A stretch of 64,000 nucleotides of DNA. It comes from Guyanagaster necrorhizus. Lineage: Eukaryota; Basidiomycota; Agaricomycetes; Agaricales; Physalacriaceae. A program made the translations under genes and the position numbers. The stretch spans positions 248,001 through 312,000 of the forward strand of contig NW_025064883.1 in assembly GCF_019112545.1 (NCBI RefSeq), in the 5' to 3' direction. Shown here piece after piece: positions 35,501-48,145 of the stretch (positions within the stretch are counted from its first letter, which is position 1; every line of letters starts with the position of its first letter). The notes beneath the pieces are model-generated. The model did not search any database, was not told the DNA's origin, and saw nothing but the letters and a program-made list of their open reading frames with translations.

Positions 35501-38500
35501 GTGGACGCTATGGTGATGATTAGTAACCATTCTGCTCATTATCCACAACAACCTTACTCGAGAGCCGCCAGAACATCGTCCAACAATATGATTTGCGCTC
35601 GGGAGTAAATAGCGCGCGCAAGTGTGACTCTGGCTTTTTGGCCCCCACTGAGGGTCAAACCTTTCTCCCCCACCTCGGCTAGATCGCCTGCTTCGAACAG
35701 GGAAATATCTCGTTCAAGCCCACACTGATAAATAACTTTCTTGTATCTTGCTTCATCATAAGGTGATCCAAAGAGAATGTTGGCCTTCAGCAAGAACGCT
35801 TAGCATGAAGAGACAAACACTTGAGATCACGCACTTTAATGGTCTCATTTTGAACCCATGATTCCTGTGCGGCGTATGCAACGCCTCCATCTCGAGGAAG
35901 GTTAAACCATGCGTCAGATCCAGCTGGAATGAAGTGCATCTCGCCTAGAAAAGAATCAAGAAGATGAAGCTACCGATTGTTAACCACGAACCTAATAAAG
36001 CCATAAGCAATGACGTCTTTCCAGAACCCGTAGGTCCGACAACCAGATTTATATGACCACGTTGGAATATCAGATCATTGTCGATCTTGAGTAGGAACTT
36101 CCTCTTCGATGAAGTGAAAGATCCATCGGCATCGCTAGACCAGACAAATGACGCATTCCGGAAGCCAATCTGCGACGCATCCACCTCATGATTGCCTGTA
36201 GCACGCAGATCTATGGCAATGTCTTTCTCCGTGTAAGAATCGAGAAGTTCCGTCTGCGAAGGGGTCAATGACAGCGGACCTTGTCAGTGGTCATATGACG
36301 CACATTCCGAAGGAAATCTGTCATACGATCAAGCGAAACTTTACCGGTGATAGTGTCTGTGATAGAATTGAAGACCATGTGAAGCTGATCTCTCAACATG
36401 TCAAAAACCGACATGCTGGAGAAAACTTTGGAAGCGCTCAGCTGCTGTTTCATAACAATGGTCTGCGTTATGTGAGTTTCTGGCTAATAAACAGCTAAAC
36501 GAAGAAAGTACGAACGCTGCGTACTAGTTAGATGAGCATCATGTCAAGACCAAGTCCCACTCACTAAAAAGAGAACGTGAGAACCATTGTAATAATCGGT
36601 ATCACGAAGCTTAGAAGAAAACACTATCAGAGAAATTTTTTTTAGATAAATGGCAAGAAGATTACTTTATGGTCCCGTTAAGCAGATCCAATATCTTACG
36701 CTTTTTGATCCAAACCAGCTCTTCGTCTCGCTGCTCAGCGATCTTGTCATTCATCTTCTTCTCCCATCCGAAGAGCTTGATCATGCGAAGCACGTTCATG
36801 GCTAATGGAAACGTTGAGAGAGAGAGACACCAATACGCAGTGATGAGATTACTTTCGGTGACCGTTTGCACTCTCCCATCCGTTTTCTTCAGACGTTGCT
36901 CTTGGACGGTTTGAGTGAACTTAGCCACGAAGCCAGGAATTGGGAGCATGACTATGATAAATGCCAGACCAACAAACGCACTGTAAAAGGCTCTATTAAC
37001 ACGATACATAGGTAAAGGAGAGATTCATGCCTCCAGCCTAAGACTATGTAAAGGAAGCAGATGCAAAGCGTGATTTGCACAGGTACATAGACGCCAATAA
37101 GAAGAAAATCCCTCGCGTCTATAATGTTTCCCAGGTCTGTCGTAACCAAGTTATTGATCTTGCCCACCAGGTTGCTTGTATCTGACTGAGAAGCTGCTGG
37201 AGTTTGCCCTGATGGGGACTCCTGCGTTATTTTATTCGACGAAGAGGCATTTTCAGTACTAGCGTCGACATTTTTATCCCTGGAGTCGGTAGAGACTGCA
37301 TCAGAGGTTCCATGTAAGGTGTTGCTCCCGATCGACTCTGTAGACGGTGCATCATCTACGAAAGATGCGTTATCAGGAGTGGGAGCAGTGCTTTGCCCGG
37401 AACTATTCGTCGTCGAAGCTTTCACACGGACACGAAGTGAATGCTCGAATACCAGCTGAGTCATAATGGCTTCGGCCCGTACCATAATCCTCGTCTGAAA
37501 GGATGTTAAATCGATGTGTAGCAAAACTTCGGGCCTCAGCTTACTGCAATAAAGATATACCACTGAATGGCGATTGAAGCAACCACAGGCCCAAAGAATA
37601 GCCATAATATCCAGACAATAGGTCTGACAAAAGCCTCTCCGTCATCTCGATGTTCAATGTAGCTGTAAGATACGTAAGTTAGTGGACGCACACATAGTGA
37701 ACAGTAACCTACTAAAGTAATCTGTTGATACCAATGGGGCCGGCAAATGTACCGCAAACGTGCACCAAAATCATGATAGCCAAAACTGTATAATCCCATC
37801 GGAACACACGCATCAAACCGAAAAAGATGTGTCGCTTTTTAGCTCCCGAGAAAACATCCAGATGCTGTATGCTATGATATAAAAACTCGCAAACATTGGA
37901 CAAGGGAAACGGTACAAACTGGGAAACTTCGAGCTTTCAGTACTTGAGAGGTGTCGTAATCCGCAAGGGGCGGAAGCTGATCAAATGGCAGGTGGGGAAT
38001 ACGATAGGCCTTCATCACCAAAGGGTCAAGGTAGCTATGGAGCATCATAGATATCAGAGGGGCCGTCTGTTCTGGGCTTGGTAGCGGCATTGGATTCTGG
38101 TACTAGGAATCAATACTGGCATTACTTGAGAATAAAACACGCCATAATGGAATACCTCGGGACCGACAGGAATATAAGCACGGGGGATAATTAAAGGTAC
38201 CAAGACAGCGACGATGCCAAGAAGAACGATCTTTGCCCACAGGATACAGTTTTCTGTATCTTGCATTGGCAAAGTGTACGTCAATAATGGAAAGAGATCG
38301 CGATAGAAGTAGATTCCGAAGGCTGACAGAAGCACAGCATTGAAATGCCTGGTGACAAGTCTACTCCATCTTGGTTTTGCCGTTATAGCAATGAGACCGA
38401 GGAGGGATGTGTATAGCTGCACAACGATCATGTGAGAATATATGCGGAATGTGGAAGATAACTGTACAAACGAATGTCAAGCATGAAGAGACTTGCAACC

Positions 38501-39026
38501 ATTCCTTGTTCGTGAAGGCAAGGGAGTGTTCTTTCTTTTCATGGGTCCCGCCCCGTTCACCCGGCACCAGAGCCACAGTCGAAAGCCCAAACAGAGCTAA
38601 GGAGCCGAGAAGCCTGAAGACCATGTAAAAAAAGATGGAGGGCCCTCCATGAAAAGCGACATGTTCTCTGACTTGGGCAAGGATGCCATGAGATTGATTT
38701 GTTAGTTGGAGTTGCTCATTATTTTCAGGACTCGATGTCTTGCTGTTCCACAGTCGCAAAATGAACTGTCTCACCGGCCTCCAGCTGAGTAGAGCATGAA
38801 ATATGAGAATGGCAGCAGACGCCGTGGCGATGCAGACAGGTACTATTAAATTGTCGGTGTAAATACTGTAACACCGTCTTACACCGTCAGTTGGGAAGAG
38901 AAAGAATATAAATTTTGAAACTTACGCCACAGGACTTTGACCGTTCAACACCAATGACCAAAAATCTGGCTTGTCTGGGGTTACCTGAGAAGCCGAAATA
39001 ACGATTTCCACGAAAATGCCAGACAT
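32545..39026 (-). CDS. ABCC-family (MRP-type) ABC transporter
   Basis: A 6.5-kb minus-strand gene with about 25 short introns, roughly 1450-1500 residues. Start 39026 ([14 protein letters not shown]). An N-terminal TMD0-like helical region (about 37800-39000) precedes TMD1 (about 36300-37700). NBD1 has Walker [15 protein letters not shown], signature LSGGQKAR and Walker B IILLDD (about 35550-36060). After a linker and TMD2 (about 33850-35080), NBD2 has signature LSVGQRQ, Walker B KLLILDE and an H-loop TVAHRLQT. The C-terminus is AEGKKITL. This layout is that of fungal vacuolar ABCC pumps (YBT1/BPT1/YCF1 group), which export organic anions or conjugates; the substrate cannot be deduced. A Ser/Thr-rich insert lies at about 37170-37430. 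Intact as far as I can follow. Confidence 0.88.
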
Positions 39027-39852
39027 GGCTGATAACAGGAAACGGTATGCAGGAGTTCGGAAGCAAAAGGTGAGTCAGAGGAACTGTTAAAAGACAGAGG
39101 TGATGTAGATAAACATCATGACCAATGTCCATTATATTTATATATTTATATTAGTACTGACTCTGCATCAATAATTACATAATCCTAGCAGAGGGCAACG
39201 TCCTCTGCTGCTCGCTCGAGGAGAAACCGGCTATAACGAGAGCCTCAGAGACTGTCCTCAAATCAATTGCAACATGTGAATGGCTGGCTATCTAGTAATA
39301 CAAGGGAGAGGTGGATGGGGGACAAAAAACTTGACGACTTGTACAATAATGGTCCAGTAATACTGAATGAGGATTGGTTAAGTCTGGCGAAGCCAAGACT
39401 ACTCGAGTGAGCCAATTGTGAGATAAATGAAGAGGCGGAGCCTCACCAGGCAACAGGAGTTACTGACAGGTGAAGGAGGAGGCGAAGCCTCGAAGCCTGG
39501 GATTGGTGGTCAGGAAAGATTGACAGTGAGAAAGCGGAGCTCATCTCACTTAGGGATGCGGGATGAAAGTAGGAATGAAGAAGAGACACCTGGCGCCGAT
39601 GTCTCTCATGAATCAGCATCAGCCGAGACTCGGCACTGAGACAGAGACGGCACCGGCAATCCCTCTTCATGGACGAGCGGAGCTCTGTATCTCTGTGTCG
39701 ACAGAGATTGTGACAACCTCGAGAGTCACGCAGAGGCCTGCGAAAACGCTCCCTACCCTTGGAATCCGCCTTTACGACGGACACGCGTGGCACGTGATTT
39801 ACTTAGCGGCAGTGGCAGAGGTCCTCATTAATGTTGCACTAGGACCGCATCC
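39027..39852. other. Spacer between divergent genes
   Basis: This 826-bp stretch separates the starts of the ABC transporter and the RhoGAP genes. It has an AT-rich run near 39133-39155 and a purine-rich, GAG-repeated section at 39420-39560. Open frames at 39427-39639 and 39563-39856 are low in complexity and resemble nothing I know. I see no gene and take it to be a two-way promoter region. Confidence 0.5.
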
Positions 39853-42785
39853 ATGACTGCAGTCTATCCTACGGATTCTTCCTTACCTTCGTCGTGGCCC
39901 TCAGCATCGGATACCCATCTGCCTGCTCATGGTCCTATCCCCCTTTTCGATGCCCACCTTCGCTTTTTGACGGATTCATATCTTAGCTTTTTCCATGAAC
40001 GGTACGTCTGTCCTATCTCTTCGCGTGCTATTTTTCCGATTGCTCTCGCCACAGAAAACGTATTGAGGAGTCTTAGTGAGCTTATTCGCCGAGGCCGTCG
40101 CGACGTTTGCTCACGGTTCGCCTGCTGTAGCGTTGATTCTCTCCTGAAGCTTCATCGGAAAATAAAAAGTATTGACTCCTTCCTGGATGACCGGACGGAT
40201 CTCAGTAACTCGAGGACCGCCTGGGCTGAAATAAGGGATAACGTTGAAAGGGGTGCGTAGTCTTACCATGCGCGATTGCCCATTTTATGCCAAGCTCCTT
40301 TTTCAGAGGCCCAAGCTCGGCAGGCCTTTCTGTCCACCTTGACCGTCGATGTTCTTAATCCCTTGACCGCAGTCAAAGTAAGTCTGTTCTATCCCCAATT
40401 ACATTCTCATTATTCGCATTACTCAGGAAACGCAAGAACGGACAAGGAAGCGGATCAAGGAAGATCTCAAGAATTCCGGATCAGCCTATAATGAATATGT
40501 TGAAGTGACGTTGCCCAAATTTAAGATGAAATATATCAAGAAATTTGCGGAAGTCGAGGTGCGCTCATTTGCTTTAATGATGGCCGACTCCGTAACACCC
40601 CTTTCAGGAGTCTAAGAAAGCGGCGTCGTCGCCGCCAACCTCACCCCAGGCCCTGCCTTCTGATCCACATCACTCCACTACACTGGCAAAACCCAATCAT
40701 TTGGGAACAGCGCGTCCGACAGTCACTTCCCCTCAACCTCTGAGAGCCATCGACCGTCGGCCATCTGGTAGTGCACCTGGACGCAATCGTTCGCCGTCTT
40801 CTGGCACTGCCTTTTCAGATTTGGCGCATCAAGGTATACTGGTGTCTCTTTTCTCTCTTTTGATTTTTTTGACGCCTTCTAGGTAAACGACAGTTGAATA
40901 CCTTGATTGGCTTTCTAGACAAGAGTGGCACCGTCAAGGACTCACTAGGCGGTAAAGAAAACCACGCGCTTCGTGTCGTTCGAACAAAGAAGGAGTTAGA
41001 AGACGCCGGTTTGTTCGTTACGAAAAGTAAAGGCTGCCATCTGACTATGTGATACAGACAAGGAGTATCGAAAGGGTGTCCATTGGTTAGAGACACTTCG
41101 ACTACGTCGTACAAAAACACTGGAAAGTGGATATAAAGTGCGTTGGCTGTAGTCAGGCGTGGTTTTTCAACCTTCATGTATTCACAGAGCCTGTCAATGT
41201 TTGTCGAAGAGTCGTCAGCTGCAGTGAAGAAGGCTCTTGAAAAGTACACCGATAATATGATGTTGGTCAACTCTTTTTCTGCTATGCATGCAAGCTGACT
41301 ATCTTACAGGGCCACAACTACCACTCAAACACAACTGTCTGCCCATGCACGTTCAGCTGTAGACAGGATCTCGCCGGAGAAGGATGTTGCGCGGGTGAAG
41401 GCTTATATTCCGCGTTCGTTAGCCTCGGCAATACCCGAACCCATCTTATATCAGCATGGCCTCGTTGGAGAATGCAAGGATTTGATTTTTGGCTTCAGCT
41501 TGGTTGATTATGCGACTTCGAAATTTTTGCCGGATGGAGATATTCCCAAGATAGTCAAGATGTGTGTTGCAGAAATTGATTCTAGAGGGTCGGAAGCTGA
41601 AGGTATCTATCGAGTAAGTGTTCAGATATCGCTTTGGATGTTGATTGATATCTTCTCAGGTTTCTGGTCGGCATGCTGTCGTCCAATCGGTGCGTTGAGT
41701 CACAAGCGTGAAACACTAACCGTCTGATGCTTCTGTCAGCTGCAGCGAGATATTGAAAAGGATGAATCGGCCTTCGAATTCAAACCGCATCACGATATCT
41801 ACGCCGTTGCATCCCTTCTCAAGGTCAGTATGGTCAAGAGTAAGAGCGATTATACCAGCCTGAATCCCGTACCTATAGCTATATCTACGTGAGCTTCCGG
41901 AGCCGGTGTTTCGATTTTCCCTTCAAGATCGCATTCACCATTCAGAAGAATTAGGTCTGTTATTATCTTCAGTTGATGGCTTGTGTCTTGATCTCCATCA
42001 AAAGCCGAACATCAGTCCAATAATTTCGTGCTGCTTAGGTCGAAAATGCGTCGTTTGCCTGCAGTACATCAAGCAACTCTCAAAGCAATTGTGGAACATC
42101 TAGCCCGAATTGTAGCAATGAGCGATAAGAACAAGATGGATGCCAAAAACGTGGCCATAGTTTTTGGGAGCGTAATTTTCGGCGAAGACGAGATCCCCAG
42201 AGGCGCCGATTTGTTGACCGTTCAATCGTGGAAGGTGAGATCATACCATCTCATACGGCTTCAGGTGTAGGTCCTCACTATTCTTCCCAGGATTCCCTGA
42301 TGGAGGATTTGATTACGAATGCCGGCGTTCTGTTCGATGAGCAGGGTGCACATCATTCCCCTCCTTTGCCTCCGACCCCACTAGGAGAGCCCACGCCTCA
42401 ATATTCATATGGGTCCAAAACTACTAAATTTGCACCGCCATCGTCTCTCTCACCGACAGCAGATTTCACGCCCGCACTACCTCCTCGTCCAACCAGTAGC
42501 ATCCATCCATCTCTCCGAGCAGGGCAGGCGTCGCCAACTAAGGATCGGCTAGATACTCCTCCCATGCCTCAGCGGCCAGACAGCATCACTTATGCAGAAG
42601 AAACAAATGTCGTCGTCCCATCTTCACCGTCCATCACCTCGACCGTCTACGAAACAGACGAATCAACAGAGGAGCTTGGATCCTCGCCCTCCTCCCCTGG
42701 ACACCCCAAATCCGTGAAATCAGTACGCAGTGCAGGAAACCCACGAAACGACCCGGTATTGAGTGAGGATGCGCCAGCGACATGA
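39853..42785 (+). CDS. F-BAR/RhoGAP protein (Rgd1/Rga-like)
   Basis: About ten introns. The N-terminal part is an F-BAR-like region (FDAHLRFLTDSYLSFFHER, IDSLLKLHRKIKSID, later GVHWLETLRLRRTKTLESGYK and FVEESSAAVKKALEKYTDN), interrupted by a Ser/Pro-rich linker (40620-40830). The RhoGAP domain follows. It has SRGSEAEGIYRVSG with the arginine finger in GIYR, DIYAVASLLKLYLRELPEPVF and DAKNVAIVFGSVIFG. The last about 170 residues are Pro/Ser-rich (PPLPPTPLGEPTP), a likely SH3-ligand region. These proteins bend or bind membrane through F-BAR and switch off Rho or Cdc42 at growth and division sites. The catalytic Arg and the conserved Asn are present, so the GAP is predicted active. Confidence 0.88.
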
Positions 42786-43263
42786 TGGTGTCGTTTTTAT
42801 TTTTTGTTCAGATATATTCAATTGGGCTGGGTCTTCTTTCGATGTTCCTTGTGTGGACAGTAATGCTTTGATAACTGACCTGTTCATTCATATATATATG
42901 TAACAAATTTGTAACCGTATAATTCTTAGTTCCCGTATCACAAAGGTCCTGCTATAGAATGAGCGTCAGTTGCGTTGAGAAGCCATGCTACACTGAGGGT
43001 TGACGTTGATACGCGTGTTTGTTCATAGTTATCAGTTGTGCGAGTATATGCGGCCAGTTAAATTATACTATATAATATTGAACGCGCGATTCAGCCGCGT
43101 ACGTTCATCACGTGGTCGAGCAACATCACATTTCAACTTGAACCCAATCTGACTTGTTAGCATTCGCACTTGTTCTTGTCACCCTTTCGTCGTAATTCTC
43201 CTGCAGTGTTCCTTTATTTTCTTGCATCACTTTCGGGGACAACGTCCTTCAATTTGGATAACG
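42786..43263. other. Spacer between RhoGAP and PIF1 genes
   Basis: This 478-bp stretch is AT-rich in its left half (for example 42885-42925 and 43060-43080), consistent with a terminator, and becomes promoter-like towards 43263. No coding pattern, tRNA or repeat was recognised. Confidence 0.5.
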
Positions 43264-45853
43264 ATGGTCGCGAAAACCAAGTTCTGGGCTGTTAGGGTTG
43301 GTAGGGAAGGGCCAAAGATCTATACGTCCTGGGACGAGGTGAGGGTATCTTTCTATTATGTCGTGACCTGTTTTACTGGAACATTTTCAGTGCGAGAAAA
43401 ATGTAAGTGGATCGACATCACATTCTTTATTAGAAGACAAGTGTGCCACTACAGGTGAGCAGGTACCCAAAAGCGAAGCAAAAAGGCTTTGCTACCAGGA
43501 CATTGGCCGAGGAATACATTGGTGTGTTTCAATTTTGTTGCAACAATTCTGGCTTATTGAAGTCAAAGCAGCGCCTTTTCTCAGAGCATCGTCGTCGCAG
43601 GCAGGTTCCAAAACACGGCTGACTGAACCTGAAATCATATACATCGACTCTGACTCCGATTCTGACGTTCAAATCGTGGAGAAGCCTAAGCCATCTTCTG
43701 CGAAGAAACCTGCATCTAAACGAAAGCGCCTCCATATTGAACTAGATTTTGACGATGATTCGGATCTCGAGATTCAGCTCCTAGGCGGGCCGTTCTCCAG
43801 CAAAATGTCCAAAGGTCCTCCTGAACCGAATGAAGGGCCTTCGACCATTTGTCTATCACCGGAGCAACAGCATGTGATGAACCTAGTCAAAGAAGGCCGG
43901 AGTGTATTCTTCACAGGTTCCGCAGGTGAGTTTTTCCATGATGTTTTTACGCACAGGGAGATGAAGCGCGACCTAACTAGGCACCGGAAAGTCTGTTCTC
44001 CTTCGTGAGATCATCAAGGCCCTCCGTGAGAAACCCGGGCATGTAACAGCTATAACTGCCAGTACGGGAATTGCATCTGTCAACATAGGCGGCACGACAC
44101 TGCATTCCTGGGCCGGTATTGGGCTTGGTCAAGATGGAGCAAAGAAATATGCTGACAAATTTATATATCAAAAGATCTTTGAGACTACCTTAAAACGCTG
44201 GCGCACTGTTGACACCCTCATTATTGACGAAAGTAAGCAAATTTTCTATCACTGAATAGACAATTCATGATATCTAGTTTCTATGCTTGATGGCAAACTA
44301 TTTGATAAACTTGTCGGTGATGTTCTCAGCTCTCGCGCCGACGTCTGACCTGTAATTAGGAATACATTGGCCGTCGCGTTCGTAATGCCATGGATATATC
44401 TTTTGGTGGCATTCAGGTGTGGCCCTATACTGGCAATTCGGGGTTGTGATTTTAATATTCATTTTTGTAGCTCGTCCTTTCTGGAGATTTCTGCCAGTTA
44501 CCGCCAGTTCCGGATCGTAGGGACGGAAAAATAATGCCGGTGACTTTTGCTTTCGATTCAGAGAGCTGGAAACGTTGCGTCGGGCCTCCAGTAACTCTGA
44601 CTCGCGTGTTTCGACAAAAAGACCAAGGTCCGGCTTTTCTGTAAAAAATCTGATGTCCCACTGCTAATATCCTTAGCCTTTGTGGATATCCTCAATGACA
44701 TGCGCTTTGGGGAGCTCAGTAAAGCTACTACAGAAATTTTCCGCACCCTTACTCGACGTATCACCTACAACGACGGTATAGAGCCGACGGAGCTGTAATT
44801 ATTTTGGTCTTATCCTTTCCTGCGTTTCGCTTGATTTTTCATTTCTAGGTTTGCTCTGCGAGGCGAGGTGGATGGAGCGAACTCTGCTCGTTTGAATAAT
44901 CTCAAGGGCTTCTCACACACCTACCAATCGCGGGACCGCCCAGGTGTCGATGTCGAAGGAAAAGTCGTCTCGTTGCAGCAAATGGATCGACTTCTGGAAC
45001 GTCTCGTCGCACCGAAACAGATACAATTGAAGGTAGATTCGTCAACCCTTCATAAACGGTTCATCGTCTATCATTTTCATACAGGTTGGCGCCCAAGTTA
45101 TGCTGATCAAGGTGGGCGCAGTCTTATGATGGTTTAAGTCGACTTTGAATTAATGAATCTAGAATCTTGAACAAGGACACCTAGTCAACGGTTCTGTCGG
45201 AAGCGTTGTAGACTTTGAAACACAACATCAAGCACTCGGTTCCGAAGATACCGAAATTGGAGAGGTAGAGCGTAAGGACGAGACAGATGGACAACGGGCT
45301 GCCCATCTCGAGAAGTTCCCCGCAGAGCAAGTATGGCCTGTTGTACGTTTCACTAATGGAAGGCGAATATTGTGCATCCCTCAGGAGTTTACCGTGGAGA
45401 ACTCTAACGGAGACGTCGAAGCAAAGAGAGACCAAGTGAGGAGGCCAACCTTGCGAAAATAATTTCACTGTCGATTAATTCTTGACGCCAGGTACCGTTA
45501 ATCCTAGCCTGGGCTCTTAGCGTGCACAAATCGCAGGGTCAGACCATTGAACGTGTCAGAGTTGACCTCAAGCGCATTTTTGAGAAGGGTCAAGGTACGT
45601 TGTATGGGCACCGATAGATCTTATCCACCAGTGACCGTGCACGCAGCGTACGTAGCCCTGTCGAGAGCGACAACAATGGAACATCTACAGGTCCTTAACT
45701 TCGACCCCTCCAAGTGAGTCTCAAGATTCTTGCATGCTCAAAATTCTGACGTTATTTGCTTTGAGGGTCCTTGCGCACCCTCGCGTAATAGAATGGCATC
45801 AGGAACAACGTACTCACGAGATTGACGAGCCTTTGGATGTGATGGATTATTAA
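43264..45853 (+). CDS. PIF1: PIF1-family DNA helicase with viroplasmin/RNase H1-like N-terminal domain
   Basis: About ten introns. The first three exons spell [24 protein letters not shown], then [22 protein letters not shown], the fold of the small viroplasmin/RNase H1 hybrid-binding domain. An acidic Ser/Asp linker and basic stretch (KKPASKRKR, a likely nuclear signal) lead to the helicase. It has Walker [15 protein letters not shown] (split by an intron), [23 protein letters not shown], motif [33 protein letters not shown], and the C-terminal [15 protein letters not shown] with [11 protein letters not shown]1 helicases unwind DNA and RNA-DNA hybrids in nuclear and mitochondrial DNA maintenance. 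All helicase motifs are intact. It converges with the YSC84-like gene, 143 bp apart. Confidence 0.9.
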
Positions 45854-45996
45854 TAATTCACAATAAATGCATTGTCTGTTCATTCTTTGTCTTGTTGCCG
45901 AAGCTATACGATACAGCTCTATTAACGTTTATTTATCTTATAGCGTAGATACAGAGGATTGGATATATGTCATGCATTAAATCATTCCATAGTATA

Positions 45997-47913
45997 TTAA
46001 ACAACTTCGACGAAGTTGGCGGGGAATATACCCTTCCGATCACCTATCTTTCCTGTCCACCTGTTGGAATATTAGAAGATTAAAATGGAAGCGAACAGCA
46101 AACATACCAATCATCTGAACTATTGCTCTTATGCAGGATGACAATTACATCGCCTTTGTTAAATGATAGATCCCCAGGCTAAAAAAGGGCAAATGATATA
46201 AGATACCTGGTCAGGACGTCAGTGCGGGCTCACCTCAACTGCATTAAAATTATACAGAGCAATAGCGCGAGCGACTCCTTCCAACAAGGGTTTGCTCAGC
46301 TCAGGTTTAGGTGATATGATGATGGACGCTGACGAGTCATACGACGTTCTAGATGGCTTAGAGTTTGTTGGTGAAGCTAAACTCATGGATCTAGCATGGT
46401 ACATGCCACCAGGCAATCCAGAGTACTTGGGTTCATCCAGAGAGTCGAACCAATCGTTCGTGGCCTGTGCTTTGGTGGCGTATGGCAGTGACTGACTAAT
46501 TCGGTGAGTCGGCCTCTTTGAGTCCTCCGGCATGAAATCCGAATCGAAGTGGGTGGGAAAACTAGTAGTCATCGATGTATCGCCGCCCCTTTGCCGAGTA
46601 CTATTTGGTGTTGAAGCAAAGTTGCTTGAGTTGTATCGGTTACTTGGAGGATCAGACTCGGTAAAATAGGACCCAGAGGTCGTCTCCTGACCCCAAGATT
46701 CAGGAGGAAAAATAGGCTTATCCGTTTTCTTTTTCTTCAGATAAGACGGGGTTTGCGTTCCTGTACTGCCGACTCCACCGAAGGCATAAGCAGATGATTG
46801 TACACTGTCTTCGATCCATTGTCTGTTGCCTGGAAGACCCGTACATGCTTCCAAGGTCTGAATCAAGGGAGCTATCCATGGAGGTTGGGATATGGCACCA
46901 CTGAGCAAAAGCTTGGCGGTAACATTAGGATTATTGTATGCTTGCACGTTGGCATCTTGCCGTTCGACGATTATGGAGCCTTGCAACCACTCAATTAGGA
47001 GAGTCACTGATTTGCGAGATTTCTCACCTTCAACGGAGAGGCCCCCAAATAGGCCTCGCGTTTTGGAATAACTATACATGGCCGCAACTTTTCCGCTTGT
47101 GTTCAAAGAACCAACTGAATTTATCGATTGCTTGAATAAGTAGATTCAAGATTATGGCAAAGATCTTACCGGCTTCACCATTCCTTCCCAGAGGACCGAC
47201 AGCTAGACTGTATTCAAAGGAGTTTGTAAACCTCGAGAAGAACCTGAGAAAGAATCTATGGCAAACCTCATATTTCCACCAAGAGTTAATGATCCTGCTG
47301 CCATAAACGATTTCTATAGACGATCAAAATATTCTGCGCGGTTCAAGACACACGAGCTGTACTCACAAGTGCCTTGAAACGCACATTAGTAATCAAACAA
47401 TGGTAGTAACAAGGAAGGTTATATTATTTACCGATCGCGAATTCAAAACAATGAGAAAGTCGGTCATCTCAGCTCCTGCTTGACCGCCAAAACCGACGCC
47501 AGCGGTGCCTATGGCACTGGGACACGACCAGGCTGTAAAGGCGCTGAGATAGGCGATAATATAGCCAAGGTGTCATCGTGCATACTTCCGTCATCCAGTC
47601 TTGCAATGACAATCCCGCTGCCTGCTCGTGCGCTGAAAAGAAAGCCGGCTTTGAAGATGGTGAAGATGGCAAAGCCTTTGGCGTTCTCAAGGACACGGCG
47701 AGGAATGACACCATCAAGCCCATCATTCCCACTGTCCACAAAAGATTTGACTGTAAAGTGTGAATGGTAGCAGTGCTTTCGCAGGCTGAAGACAAACGAA
47801 CATATGCTGGCAGCCTTGGCGCATTCTTTAGGCAGCGATTGTGGTACGGGACTGCCAAGACGGTTAAAGAGACGCGATCTACGGGATTTAAAAACCGACC
47901 TGTTGAGCTTCAT
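45997..47913 (-). CDS. LSB3: YSC84/LSB3-like SYLF and SH3 protein (actin patch)
   Basis: Minus-strand gene with about eight introns. The first exon codes MKLNS (with PVPQSLPKECAKA in exon 2), the usual start of SYLF/Ysc84 proteins. The SYLF domain continues as VIPRRVLENAKGFAIFT, FKAGFLFSARAGSGIVIARL and SAIGTAGVGFGGQAG, then KVAAMYSYSKTRGLFGG and SIIVERQDAN. A Ser/Pro-rich linker (46300-46800) leads to a C-terminal SH3 domain: [46 protein letters not shown]. Yeast Lsb3 and Ysc84 bind phosphoinositides and actin and act at endocytic patches with Las17. Length about 400 residues, complete. It is divergent from the Argonaute gene, with 232 bp between the start codons. Confidence 0.9.
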
Positions 47914-48145
47914 GTATTGGAGAGGAAACAATGAAGGAGCAGGGAAGGAGGTGGAGGTGCGAGAGAGAGAGAGCAGGGTATCCGCAGGACAGTGATGTTA
48001 TTTGTATGACGCTATCCGCGTGGCACGCTTGTCATGCATCTTCTTTTGGGGACAACAGTCATGATTCGGAACCGGCGCCAACCTTCTCAACTTGACCGTC
48101 ATCATCACTACTTTCCAAACCAATTCCCTTTCCCCTGGTTGAACG

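Noticed and set aside
47940..47972. GA-repeat near the YSC84-Argonaute spacer
   Set aside because: A short simple repeat common in fungal promoters; no sign of a larger element.
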